Origin: Cladorhizidae sp. MBARI D1340-BT2
Lineage: Eukaryota > Porifera > Demospongiae > Poecilosclerida > Cladorhizidae
DNA length: 64,000 nucleotides
Assembly: GCA_028752905.1 (NCBI GenBank)
Contig: JAQNBH010000015.1
Coordinates: 13,654,036 to 13,718,035 of the forward strand
Reading direction: 5' to 3'
Shown: positions 31,761 through 46,246 of the stretch, one piece after another
Layout: every line of letters starts with the position of its first letter
How positions within the stretch are numbered: the first letter of the stretch is position 1
Made by a program: the position numbers and the translations under genes
Notes under the pieces: model-generated
What the model was told of the DNA's origin: nothing
Seen by the model: the letters and a program-made list of their open reading frames with translations, nothing else
Database searches by the model: none

Positions 31761-34700
31761 GTATGGACTGGAAGGGGGAGGGGCAAGGGTTAATGAGAAG
31801 AGCATCACAGGGTCGATTAGATGACATATCGAGAGAATTTTTTTTTTAGAGCTTGTAACATCTGCTTGCTTCGTTTGATGCAGTAGTGTCCCAAACTGTC
31901 AGCCTGTGCATGCATCTGTATCTATATGTATGTATAGCATTGGGTTGCCCTAGCAATGTTCAGTTCAACCCAGTGTCTGCTTGTGGGAGAAGGGAACAGG
32001 GGAGGGGGGGAGGGGGGGGGGGGATTATCGATGATGACAAGTATGGTGGTGAAGGATTGATGGATTGCGAGAGGGCTAATCCAATCCCCATTTTAAATTT
32101 TGTCCTTGTCCAATAAACTGTTAGTGAATTCATTCTAAAATGATGTGGTCTCAATGAACTCTTAGTTTACATAATAACATTAAAATCACCTTCTCAATAA
32201 TCAACGTATTCACTCGACGTTTTGACTAGATGCTCTAGTCTTCATCAGGAATAATGCTCTAGCCTTCATCAGGAATAATGCTCTAGCCTTCATCAGGAAT
32301 AATGCTCTAGCCTTCATCATTTATTCCTGATGAAGGCTAGAGCATCTAGTCGAAACGTCGAGTGAATACAATTTGAAGTTGATTATTGAGAAGGTAATTA
32401 TAATGTGTGTTTGTGTTGGGCAGTGACCGAATAGTGGTATTCAGGCATAACTTTTAAATTGACAGTGAGCACCATTTGGGAGTCGAAAACCCTTTCTGCG
32501 TCCTTTATTTGGACCAAGGAATGTGGAGAGAGAAAGAGCCTCTCTTAGACCGGCACAGGTGACCTTGTTATAAGCTGCATAAACAACTTTGATTGTCCCT
32601 AGGGATCTACTAATTGCTTCTAAACTGAAAGTAAATAGGCACAGCTGGACCAATTAAGGCTGGAAGTTGACACTGCAGACTGTGTGTTGCCGTGGTAATG
32701 CTGCTGCAAGGGAGCGTGTGAGTTGTGATGACAGGTATTTTCTCAGCAAGGGAAGCAACCTGCTATCACACATTTTAAGAACACACAACACATAGCTGGG
32801 GAGCAAAGCGAGCTCTCGCTGCCAAGTTGGATGGAAAATTGATATTTCCATGCTTGGCATATCTACGTATTCACTGTACGTTCACCTGTAAAAATATATG
32901 AACGGGTCACCCGCCTTAAATATACATCAACTGGGAGTGGTCGTCATAGTGAAGAAGGATTGATAAAATGGCATCTCTAGTTCATCCAGGCATTGATTGC
33001 CACTCTAATGTACCAAATGTGAAGTGCCGTAACTTCACATTTTTCGCAGCTTTTTGTTCATGGGATCATCAGCAAATATTTCATCGGACCAGTTTCCATG
33101 GTAACTAAATATGAACTTTGGCCCCGCAATTAATAAAAAAATCTATGTAGAGTTAACTCTAAGTTTCTTATTATGGTTTCCTCTCTATAGAGAGGTTTTG
33201 GAGCATTTTTCTGTTAAGCCGTTGAAATTGTTAGATTTGCACAGTTGACGGCTATAAACAATATGTGCTCGTTAAAAAAAAATTATAAACAAGACATTTA
33301 ATATTGGCTATATATAAATTCAGAAGTGATATTAGGCCGGCTAACACAAACCAGGCATTTGTGTTTACGGTAATATCGGGTGTGATTTTTTTTTGCTGTT
33401 CATGGGTACAATGTAAAGTATATCAGCTATTTAGCTACTGTACCAGTTATCTAAGACATAAGCTACTGGCCATACTTAGTCCATGAGAAAGAACTCGGAC
33501 TATAGGAGCTTATATATACATGTTTAGCAAGTCTTGCTATCTGAAGTAGAGGTTGTCTTTTAGTTATTTGTGGCATGTTTCTTCCAAACTGTGTAGCTCT
33601 GAAAAGAATTGTAACTGACTCCTGAAGAAGGGGGGGGGGGGGGAAACGTTTGAAGTCAAAGGTAATATTATGTCATAGCAGCATTAATGATGTCATCGCC
33701 CTTTAGAAATAAAAAATAAAAACACGGGAAATAATAATAACAATATGGATTTTTCTCCAGAAAACTGCTTCAAACTTTGAACTAGTTGATAGGACTACTT
33801 ATTATGCTATAAATTCATTGGCTCATTTTGGAAGGATGAAACAAGTAAAGTGAGTTTGAAATTTTGTCAAGTCTTAGCTTGGTGCTACAGTCACAGACAG
33901 ATAGACAGAAAGATAGGCAAAGTAAATGAGAGACAATACTCGGATGCATGTTTTTGATCTATTCCAACGACTACTTTTGTCACTGAACAGAACTCAGAGG
34001 GAGGAGAGTACACTGGAGCCGTGTGGAGCAACTGTTGTGGAAAGAAATCTGGCCACACAGGCGAGTGAGGACGGTTAATAACTGACAGGAAAGGAAGCTG
34101 GAGTCTCACTCAGACATAGCTACTCATTTCATCACATGCTCCAGCTGTGGAGGTGGGATACACCGTTTTTGTCATGATGCAGAACCTATTATATATCTTG
34201 GTAAGGTAAGAACACGTATTGCCATAATCACAAAACAACAACAATAGCAACAAGAAGGTGTGTCTTGTGCTGACTTGTGCAGTGTACAACAAGGAAATAG
34301 TTAGAAGCACATCTCAACATTGCCACAGCCGACCGACTGCTCAACTACAGAAACAACAACATTGGGGAAACACAATGGGGAAACAAAATTGTCTATTTTT
34401 CAAGAATATGTTTTTAATGACCGTATTCATGTAGACCACAATCAGTTAAACAACCCTTTACCATTTAAAATCGTGTACACCAATATTGTAGGGCTTTTTG
34501 TTGTTTTTTTAATCCGTGATTTTAAATGGTAAAGGGTCATCTACTCAGTTTTGGTCAACATGGACAGTCTTCTTTTTAACAACTATTTTTTTTGTTTTGT
34601 TTTGTTAATTGAATTTTTTTAACAAAGATTTTTCTTGTGAAAATGTCTCTCCTGTTCAACAGGGGAGGGGCTACATGGGCTGTGCTGAGCTACATTTCCA

Positions 34701-37700
34701 TTGCAGTTCCTCACATCCCCCACACTGTGCTGAGTTACATTTCCATTGCAGCTCCTCACATCACCCACACTATGCTGAGCTACATTTCCATTGCAGTTCC
34801 TCACGTCCCCCACACTGTGCTGAGCCACATTTCCATTGCAGTTCCTCACACCCCCCACACTATGCTGACAACTCCTTGACCCTTAACTTTCTCTTTCTTG
34901 AATGTGCGAACATTTCACAGAAAGAGAGTTAATGATCAAGGAGTTGTCAACACAGCGTTATGTAAGCTCCAACTAGTTAGTTGGTAATGTAATCACGTTG
35001 CATTTTATTTGTGTGCAGTCTGTGGCAGTGCACAAAGGAGGACAAATACACACCAACACATACGGACTTTTCTTTTATCTAGTCGATGAATCGGCACCCA
35101 TCTACACCTAACTTGGTCCAGACTGTCAATTTTTAACCACAAACAATCCTACAAGAACAAAATTATTTAAAACATTTTTGTTGTCGTCTCAAGTTGTTGT
35201 TTTTGATTTATTTGTTTTTGTTGTATGGTGGAGGGTTAAAACACTTTTTTTTATAAATAATTATCGTTGTTGTTGTCATCCACTACACGTATCAACACAT
35301 GCTGTCTTGTTGCTGGTGTTGACTGTACCCGTGCAGGGTCAGCTACAGCCTCCTATAAACAAATAAGCTGTCTTGTTGCTGGTGTTGACTGCACCCGTGC
35401 AGGGTCAGCTACAGCCTCCTATATCAACACATGCTGTCTTGTTGCTGGTGTTGACTGCACCCGTGCAGGGTCAGCTACAGCCTCCTATATCAACACATGC
35501 TGTGACTTGTTGCTGGTGTTGACTGTACCCATGCAGGGTCAGCTACACAGCCTCCTATATCAACACATGCTGTGACTTGTTGCTGGTGTTGACTGTACCC
35601 GTGCAGGGTCAGCTACAGCCTCCTATATCAACACATGCTGTCTTGTTGCTGGTGTTGACTGCACCCGTGCAGGGTCAGCTACAGCCTCCTATATCAACAC
35701 ATGCTGTATCTTGTTTGCTGTTGTTGGCTGTACCCGTGCAGGGTCAGCTACAGCCTCCTATATCAACACATGCTGTGACTTGTTGCTGGTGTTGACTGTA
35801 CCCATGCAGGGTCGGCTACAGCCTCCTATATCAACACATTCTGTGTCTTGTTGCTGGTGTTGACTGTACCCGTGCAGGGTCAGCTACAGCCTCCTATATC
35901 AACACATGCTGTGACTTGTTGCTGGTGTTGACTGCACTCGTGCAGGGTCAGCTACAGCCTCCTATATCAACACATTCTGTGTCTTGTTGCTGGTGTTGAC
36001 TGTACCCATGCAGGGTCAGCTACAGCCTCCTATATCAACACATGCTGTGACTTGTTGCTGGTGTTGACTGCACTCGTGCAGGGTCAGCTACAGCCTCCTA
36101 TATCAACACATGCTGTCTTGTTGCTGGTGTTGACTGTACCCGTGCAGGGTCAGCTACAGCCTCCTATATTAACACATGCTGTATCTTGTTTGCTGGTGTT
36201 GGTGCAGGGTCGGCTACAGCCTCCTATATCAACACATTCTGTGTCTTGTTGCTGGTGTTGACTGTACCCGTGCAGGGTCAGCTACAGCCTCCTATATCAA
36301 CACATTCTGTGTCTTGTTGCTGGTGTTGACTGTACCCGTGCAGGGTCAGCTACAACCTCCTATATCAACACATGCTGTGTCTTGTTGCTGGTGTTGACTG
36401 TACCCGTGCAGGGTCAGCTACAGCCTCCTATATCAACAATGCTGTGTTTTGTTGCTGGTGTTCGGTAACAGTTGCACGGGAGTTACAAACCAAACAGCAA
36501 AACTGAGCGTGAGGCATTTGTTCTGCTTATAATGCAGCACATGCAGTCTTGCCTGTTCCAGCCATGAAACATCACATGACCTAGCTGGATTACATCATCT
36601 ACAGCCACCTCTAGTCAGTCTCCCTATTCTTTGGGTGGTAGTGACTCTTCTGTCTTCTCTGTCGTAGAGGCTCCTAACGATCCGTCTTCTCACATGAACT
36701 GGGTGGTGTGAACCTTAGTGAAGGTATCTCTGTCTGTATGCGTCTTTTTTCTGTCAACGTGGAGTCCAGCGATATGTAGGACAACTTATGCATGGAACAA
36801 TAGGTCTCGAGGATTAACTGTATTTGCCAGCGTATGGGATGCACTGGAGTATAAGTTTCACTCCCAAAGTTGGCCAGCGTTACAACATTGTTACTGCCGG
36901 AGCGTAAGTCACACATTAAATGAAGCGCCCACCTACCAGCATGCACGGGCTAGAGTAAGCTATGACCTCCCACCTACCAGCATGCACGGGCTAGAGTAAG
37001 CTATGACCTCCCACCTACCAGCATGCATGGGCTAGAGTAAGCTATGACCTCCCACCTACCAGCATGCATGGGCTAGAGTAAGCTATGACCTGCCACCTAC
37101 CAGCATGCATGGGCTAGAGTAAGCTATGACCTCCCACCTACCAGCATGCATGGGCTAGAGTAAGCTATGACCTCCCACCTACCAGCATGCATGGGCTAGA
37201 GTAAGCTATGACCCACCTACCAGCATGCACGGGCTAGAGTAAGCTTCACACCTACCAGCATGCATGGGCTAGAGTAAGCTATGACCTCCCACCTACCAGC
37301 ATGCATGGGCTATAGAGTAAGCTATGACCTCCCAACTACCAGCATGCACGGGCTAGAGTAAGCTATGACCTCCCACCTACCAGCATACGGGCTAGAGTAA
37401 GCTATGACCTCCCACCTACCAGCATGCATGGGCTAGAGTAAGCTATGACCTCCCACCTACCAGCATGCATGGGCTAGAGTAAGCTATGACCTCCCACCTA
37501 CCAGCATGCACAGGCTAGAGTAAGCTATGACCCCCCCCCCCCACCTATGGGGCTATGACTCCCACCTACCAGCATGCACGGGCTAGAGTAAGCTATGACC
37601 TCCCACCTACCAGCATGCACGGGCTAGAGTAAGCTATGACCTCCCACCTACCAGCATGCATGGGCTAGAGTAAGCTATGACCTGCCACCTACCAGCATGC

Positions 37701-40700
37701 ATGGGCTAGAGTAAGCTATGACCTCCCACCTACCAGCATGCATGGGCTAGAGTAAGCTATGACCTCCCACCTACCAGCATGCATGGGCTAGAGTAAGCTA
37801 TGACCTGCCACCTACCAGCATGCACGGGCTAGAGTAAGCTATGACCTCAACTCCATAGATCTGGCTGCTCTTGGTGGTGTTGTCAACTTGATCTTCTTTC
37901 TCCAGGCCCACACTATTTTTGTCTTGGCTCTGCATTCCCTTTCAGTTCTTCTATTCTAAGACTGCACTGCAAATTTAACAACTTTAAGCTTAAAAACTGC
38001 CATGTAGTTAACTTAGTTCCACACACACACACACACAAAACGAGGTCAGGGCATCAGTTGCCATGCAAGGTCACATGCTCCACTTGTGGCCTCACCCAGT
38101 AATCCATTTTACACTGCGACTTCCATTCCAGAGAAAAATACACGTTCAGCGTAAAATCGCATCTCTGAAATAAAAAGGAGAATTTGGAGCTTCTCTACTG
38201 TGACCTATACTCCTATACTCTTGCAAACACTGTATATTGGGTTGATGGGAAAGGAAACAATGGTGTACCCATGTAGCCCGCCAACAGTTTGATGACCCTT
38301 TACCAAATAAAATTAAAGGCTCTTGTGATGGATAAAGGACTACTTTCTTGACCTATAATTATATCGAATTTTCTATTTGCTAATTTTTTGTTCTTGTTTT
38401 ACAGAATCCTTCAATATTGTGGGCAACTAAATAGCATCAACTAACCAGCAGAGGTGAACTACTCGTGTTCAACTTGTTCTAACTTTATTTATTATTATTT
38501 ATTATTATTATTATTATTATTTTGTGTGCACTACACAATACATACCATATCTTGTTATTATTTTGTCTGCCAGGGATCAGCTACAGCATCCTTCGAGACT
38601 TAGCAAGAGTTGCACAGGAGAACTAAAGATCCTTCAACGGCTTGGCAAGAGTTGCACAGGAGAACTAAAGATCCTTCAAGGGCTTAGCAAGAGTTGCACA
38701 GGAGAACTAAAGATCCTTCAAGGACTTATCAAAAGTCGCACACGAGAACTAAAGATCCTTCAAGGACTTAGAAAGAGTTGCACAGGAGAACTAAAGATCC
38801 TTCAAGGGCTTAGCAAGAGTTGCACAGGAGAACTAAAGATCCTTCAAGGGCTTAGCAAGAGTTGCACAGGAGAACTAAAGATCTTTCAAGGACTTATCAA
38901 GAGTTGCACAGGAGAACTAAAGAGCTTTCAAGGACTTGGCAAGAGTTACACAGAAGAACTAATGATCCTTCATGGACTTAAAGATCCTTCAAGGGCTTAG
39001 CAAAAGTTGCACAGGAGAACTAAAGAGATCTTTCAAGGACTTGGCAAGAGTTATACAGAAGAACTAATGATCCTTCATGGACTTAAAGATCCTTCAAGAC
39101 TTAGCAAGAGTTGCACAGGAGAATTTCAGAACGAACCCAACAAAGCTGATGTTATTCTCTACTAAGTTAGTTAACTGCTAAAATACACACGCACATACAC
39201 ACGCACATACATGGATGTATAGTGGCTTGCTTCTGCTTAACCTTTTGTTTGAAAAAATGTTCATAACATTCAATTGCACAGATAGCATGGTGTGAATGAC
39301 AACATTGACCCCAATTCTGATTATAATGTGCCAACACTTGGATTGCATCATCAACACCCACTGCTCATGCTTTTCACTGCATCAAATAACCAGTGACTTG
39401 TGGACGTGTATTTGGAGTCTGCTGCGTGTGTGTGTGGGGGGGGGGGGGGTTTTCCACACTGGGGTTTGGTCTGCCAGTTTAGTATCTTGGTGAAGGCTTC
39501 AAAACACACACTGGTGCCTTTCTGGAGCTAGCTGCTGGTGCGAAGTTTGGCAGAGATATTGATGTTTGTTTTATTATTGTTCTTGTTGTTTGGGGGGGGG
39601 GGGGGGGGTGAGATGTGTTCTGCCATTTAAAAAAAAAGGGGGGGGTCAAACCAATATAATAGCAGAGTGCTTGTGCACTCCCAATGATAGCCCACAACCA
39701 ATTTGATAACCCTTTACCATTTAGGAAAACAAGAATGCATTCATAGAACTTGTACACTGCACTTTGTGACCTTATACAGCATGGTTCCAGTTCAGAAGTG
39801 AGGTTAGTGGACAGGTTATTGCAGAGCTGGCACAGCACAAACTATAAACTTGAAATAGGCTGAGCTATAGGCAATTTTTTCATTTAAATTTTTTTTATAT
39901 ATTTATTTATTTTACATTGGGACAACTAGATGACTCTCAGGTAGCGCGACAGCTGCTAAGTTCTATGAAGTTTTTATGGGTATATAGCAAGTGGTGTCGA
40001 AATTCCACTACCCTCATATTCTGTCCATAATTCCATACGGATACTTAACCACTGTCCACTCCCCTATATATAGCAGCAAGGATTTTTTGGGTTTTTTAAT
40101 GGTAAGTGGTTAATAGAGCTACAGGTCCACAACAGTCGAGAGGATAGGAGATCAAGTTGTGACATCACCAGATGGTGAGAGGATAGGGGGTCAAGTTGTG
40201 ACATCACAAGAGGGTCATGCCCAAAAGGCAGAAAATAGCCTCTCCATTTGTTTTTTATCAATGAAAGCCGAGAAAAAATTCTGATGGAAAACACACACAC
40301 ACACACTCAAACATTCACACACACACATGCACACACCAATAAGCTTAAAATTACATATCTGTGGGTCTCCAGGTCGAAATGGAGTATTTCCTGCTAACTA
40401 ACGTGGGCAGCTATTATCTCTGGTGTCTCACTTTGATATTCCTTTGTGCTCAATGCCTGCAAATGAGGTTTTGATTGGTGTGTCTTGGTCAGTTGTCCAA
40501 ACTCCCTTGATACCCAAACACACCTAAGGAAGCGCTAGCTAGCAAAATTAATATGCAGTAGTACTGGAACATCTGCACAGAACTACGAGCCATACATAAA
40601 GAGCACGACTTTCCTCCCAAACTAGCTACCAGTAACAAGAGTTGTGGCTGTAGTCTGGGCTTACCATATAACCAGAAGTCTTAACAGAGAATTAAATTTT

Positions 40701-42270
40701 GACGCATTGGCAAAAGACCATTAGTGCTCAGCAGCAATTAAGAACCAATGAAGTGTAGTGCATATCCATTTTGTCTAGGGCATATATTTTTCTTTCTCTC
40801 TCCTCAAGTGAATAGATCAGCTGTGAAATCATTGGTGAAGCTATCTGCGAGCAGTTTTAGTGTGCCAATACTAGCCAACCGGGTTGAGCTGCAGAGATCT
40901 GTAATCATTCCTCAACTTGCATCAGCAACAGTGCAGATCTTGCCACTCCCACACTTGCAGTTCAATAGGGATTCCTGATGAAGGCTAGAGCATGCATGTA
41001 TTCGAAACTTCAAGAGAATACAATTTCAAGTTGATTATTGAGAAGGTTATTGTAAGGGATCCATATTGGATGCCTTAACTTGGTGGCCTCTCACACAGGG
41101 GTCCATATAGGATGCTATAGGTGTTGCCCTCTCTCACAACTAATAGGGTTCCACTATATTTGGTGGCCTCTCACAACTAATGGAGTTCCACTATATTTGG
41201 TGGCCTCTAATGGAGTTCCACTATATTTGGTGGCCTCTCTCACAACTAATAGGGTTCCACTATATTTGGTGGCCTCTCACACAACTAATGGAGTTCCACT
41301 ACATTTGGTGGCCTCTCACACAACTAATAGGGTTCCACTATATTTGGTGGCCTCTCACACAATTAATAGTGTTCCACTATATTTGGTGGCCTCTCAACAA
41401 CTAATAGGGTTCCACTATATTTGGTGGCCTCTCAACAACTAATAGGGTTCTACTATATTTGGTGGCCTCTCAACAACTAATAGGGTTCTACTATATATAT
41501 TTGGTGGACTCTCACACAACTAATAGTGTTCCACTATATTTGGTGGCATCTCAACAACTAATAGGGTTCCACTATATTTGGTGGCCTCTCACACAAGTAA
41601 TAGGGTTCTACTATATTTGGTGGCCTCTCACACAACTAATGGGGTTCTACTATATATATTTGGTGGCCTCTCACACAACTAATAGGGTTCTACTATATTT
41701 GGTGGCCTCTCACACAACTAATAGGGTTCTACTATATATATTTGGTGGCCTCTCACACAACTAATAGGGTTCTACTATATTTGGTGGCCTCTCACACAAC
41801 TAATGGGGTTCTACTATATTTGGTGGCCTCACACACAACTAGTACTATATTTGGTGGCCTCTCGTGCCACTAGTAGAAGTCCATGTAGGATGCTACTCCA
41901 TGAGATACATTAAAAATAATAAATTTTATTAATCTCATTATCTGAGTCATCAACTCTTTTGACTGTCAACATTTTTGGCTCTCCGGGTACCTATGTTGAT
42001 CAAACTATTAATTGCATTTGCTGTTGCTTCTCCTACAGGTTCACAAAACTGCCACAATTTGGTCGGTGTGTCATCTTCCTCAAAACAGGGACATCTTTAT
42101 GACATCTGGTGGCAGCGGCTCTCTGCATCTTTGGAAATAGTAATGTCAAACAACATAATTATTATTATACGAGTCAATTAACGCTGTGTTTGCAGGCAAC
42201 ACTATTTTATATATGTACTCCACATATAGCTGATCTAGAAGTGGTTGAGATCACAGAAAGCACACTGATG

Positions 42271-42311
<41 letters not shown>

Positions 42312-42547
42312 GTTATAATAACATTAAAATCACCTCAATAATCAACTTTCAATTTTTATTCACTCGACGTTTCGACTAGATGCTCTAGTCTTCATCAGGA
42401 TTAATCTTCATCAGGATTAAGACTAGAGCATCTAGTCGAAACGTTGAGTGAATAAGAATTGAAAGTTGATTATTGATTTAATTATTATTATTATTTATTT
42501 TAATTTTAATTTTAATTTTAATATTTTTTAAGTTAAAATTTAAGTCA

Positions 42548-42592
<45 letters not shown>

Positions 42593-45500
42593 TGTTGTTG
42601 TTTGGTTTGTTTGTTTGTTTGTTATTTATTTATTTATTTATCCTTGCCTCTGTGTAAGCTAGCATTCATTATAAGAAGTGTATTAGCTACATGCTCTTTA
42701 TGGACAAGTTGCAGAGAGCATAGCAAAACAAAGAAAAGAAAAAGGAAATCATCGGGTGCCATCCATTGTTCTGCTGCCCTAGCTGTATGACCTCTTTGTG
42801 AGAGCCAAGCATGGTCTCTGGCCCGCGTGTCTGTGTGTGATTAGTGGCAGTATAGTTGTATTGGTGGAAAACAAAAGAGTTGACTACAGTCAGAGCTGAG
42901 GTGGTTTGATGGGACTTATATGATATTTACCTTTGTAACTGAAAGGGGAGTGCTTTTGAAGCTTTTAGCTGTAAAAGTAGCCCTGATTGTGGTAGAAGGA
43001 TTAGCTATAAGAGTATCCCTGATTGTGGTAGAAGGATTGGCTATAAGAGTACCCCTGATTGTGGTAGAAGGATTAGCTATAAGAGTACCCCTGATTGTGG
43101 TAGAAGGATTAGCTATAAGAGTATCCCTGATTGTGGTAGAAGGATTAGCTATAAGAGTACCCCTGATTGTGGTAGAAGGATTAGCTGTAAAAGTATCCCC
43201 GATTGTGGTAGAAGGATTAGCTATAAGAGTACCCCTGATTGTGGTAGAAGGATTAGCTGTAAAAGTATCCCTGATTGTGGTAGAAGGATTAGCTATAAGA
43301 GTACCCCCTGATTGTGGTAGAAGGATTAGCTGTAAAAGTATCCCTGATTGTGATAGAAGGATTAGCTATAAGAGTACCCCTGATTGTGGTAGAAGGATTA
43401 GCTATAAGAGTACCCCTGATTGTGGTAGAAGGATTAGCTATAAGAGTACCCCTGATTGTGGTAGAAGGATTAGCTATAAGAGTATCCCTGATTGTGGTAG
43501 AAGGATTAGCTGTAAAAGTAGCCCTGATTGTGGTAGAAGGATTAGCTGTAAAAGTATCCCTGATTGTGGTAGAAGGATTAGCTATAAAAGTATCCCTGAT
43601 TGTGGTAGAAGGATTAGCTGTAAGAGTATCCCTGATTGTGGTAGAAGGATTAGCTATAAGAGTATCTCTGATTGTGGTAGAAGGATTAGCTGTAAAAGTA
43701 TCCCTGATTGTGGTAGAAGGATTAGCTGTAAGAGTATCCCTGATTGTGGTAGAAGGATTAGCTATAAGAGTATCCCTGATTGTGGTAGAAGGATTAGCTG
43801 TAAAAGTATCCCTGATTGTGGTAGAAGGATTAGCTATAAGAGTATCCCTGATTGTGGTAGAAGGATTAGCTATAAGAGTACCCCTGATTGTGGTAGAAGG
43901 ATTAGCTATAAGAGTATCCCTGATTGTGGTAGAAGGATTAGCTGTAAAAGTATCCCTGATTGTGGTAGAAGGATTAGCTATAAGAGTACCCCTGATTGTG
44001 GTAGAAGGATTAGCTATAAGAGTATCCCTGATTGTGGTAGAAGGATTAGCTGTAAAAGTATCCCTGATTGTGGTAGAAGGATTAGCTATAAGAGTATCCC
44101 TGATTGTGGTAGAAGGATTTAATATTTGCATATTTCCCCCCCCCCCCCCCCCATGGATCTGTGAATGTGGTTACTTGCAGCTGCTGCTTGATCACCATAA
44201 GCTTCTATCTCTACACCAGCACTCCACTCTCACCAGCACACTCTGTGCTGGCACTCTCAAAAGCACCAGCTTTGCACATACACAAATTGGGTCTAGAGTT
44301 CATGGGATTATTTATGAATTCTATTACAGCACTTCCTGTGTTTAACTAGACACTTGTGAGATAGCTCCTTTTAACAATGTCCTAGCTAGCTACCTAACTT
44401 GCTAGCTGCACCTCTGTCTCTCTCACTTTCCTTCTCCATTGTATATCTATGGAGGCATTAGCAGTGTTTCTGTGGTGGGAAGAAGGCAGTGATCTTGATT
44501 ATGCTAGCAGTGTGGTAAGCTTTCAACGCTCTCTTGGTAGCTCTCGTCTGTCCTCGCCAACTCCTACTGATTCTTTTGATTGCTGGTTGGATGAGCGATG
44601 CTAATTTTATTATTATTATTATATTATTTATTGCAAACTGCTCATACACATTGCATGTTCAGTGTAAAATGTTGTTCAACTTCACAAAAACTATTCACTT
44701 CACAAAACAATCACGATAAAATAATGGTATTCATAGCAGTATGGTATGTTGCTTAGCAACCAGTTTTTATCGCAGTGTTTTATGAAAACTTGGGTCATTC
44801 CATTGACTGTAGTTGCTAGGGACTCTTGTGAACTCCTGGCCCAACACATGAATAAATAAGTAATATATTGAGAATAACCATAACTCATAACCATAACCCA
44901 GGAAAAAAATTAGTGATGAAATGGGTTAACTTTAATTTGGTATTTTGGAATATGATGATAAGTCATTTCTAATGCTCTCTTTTGGACTATTGAATAAATA
45001 GATAACTGGCAAGCCAATGACTGTGACCCTGCAAGAATGCTTGATGAGCCGGGTATAGTATTGATTGCTCATCCATTTAAAGTTGTGATGTTAGCTATAC
45101 ACCACATGTAATTCTTACCTACTAGAGGCTCTGCGTTTGACTTCTCTGCATGACAGCATCTCTCCCGTATCTTATCCTTTTTTTTTAAGGCTAGCTATAC
45201 TAGGCAAGGAACTTTAGTTATATAGCCTTAGCTTGATACTCTCCCAAGCAAATCCTGCTCAATGCCTGCTGTGGAGTTCTATGTGATGATGATAGTGTAC
45301 TACTAATGTACTTCAGACACACTCCGTGTACTCGACTAAAGTTATAGCAGATGCATCATAATCATATTCATGTTATGGTTGGGTCGCTAACAATGACTAC
45401 GGTGTTTGTTTACTATGGCTAAGCATTTTGTACCACTCCCAAATATCCACCAAACAGGATACCCACCGAGTGTGTGTGTGTCACCACTTCCTCTCCCCTC

Positions 45501-46215
45501 CCACCTTCTCCCTCCCACTGATGTCTAAGTAGTTATGCTTGTCCATGCCACAAAATATCTACTTTTTGTGTGATGTGGTGAGACAGAGCTAGAAGCACTA
45601 TACACTGGCTGTCAAACCATGTATCTGGATGTGCATACACGAAAATATATACATTGTTGCTCACTACACGATGCTAATTCAGACTGCGCTTAAGAGGGAA
45701 GGGCAGGGATTCAAAGATAAAGGTAAAGTTTGTTTGATTTTATAGAACCAGCACAAAACAGCTTATATACCCACCCAGATATATTTGAGGAGCAATTGAG
45801 GAAACTGTAAGGGAGAGCCCAGACCTGCGGGAGCAAAGGCTGAGAGCATGACATGAGTAGCACTGCTCATGACGTCAACAGGTTCCTGATATATAGCAGG
45901 AGAGCAAGATGTGCGAGAAGAAGCAGCAGGTAAGTGCTAAACACCGACAGCACTGTCCAGGGAGTGCAGAAAATCCTTACGGAGCCAACAGCGTATAGAT
46001 AAGGAGATGGCTGCAGCCAAGGCTCTTCCAGTGCGGACCGTAAGCCGTTAAGTAAACCACGTTGCAGTAACGACCTTTGCGAGGCTCTTATTCGGTCTCC
46101 CCATATGGCGTGAATGCTCTGAGCGCAACAACAATAGGCAGACAGGCGGCCGCAGAGTGACAAGTGGGAAAAGCAAGCAGAACTGTGCAATGTCTTTGAG
46201 AAAGGTTTGAAGTTA

Positions 46216-46246
<31 letters not shown>

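Noticed and set aside
32215..32260. Calling every MITE core a functional ribozyme
   Set aside because: Several copies have broken boxes (GTTTTGAC for GTTTCGAC, CCTGATAAA for CTGATGA) and all have an extra A after the first box, so only a hammerhead-like motif is claimed.
42920..44345. Open frames of 400, 343 and 280 codons
   Set aside because: 36-bp repeat without stops, inside a DNAAF10 intron; three frames are open simultaneously.
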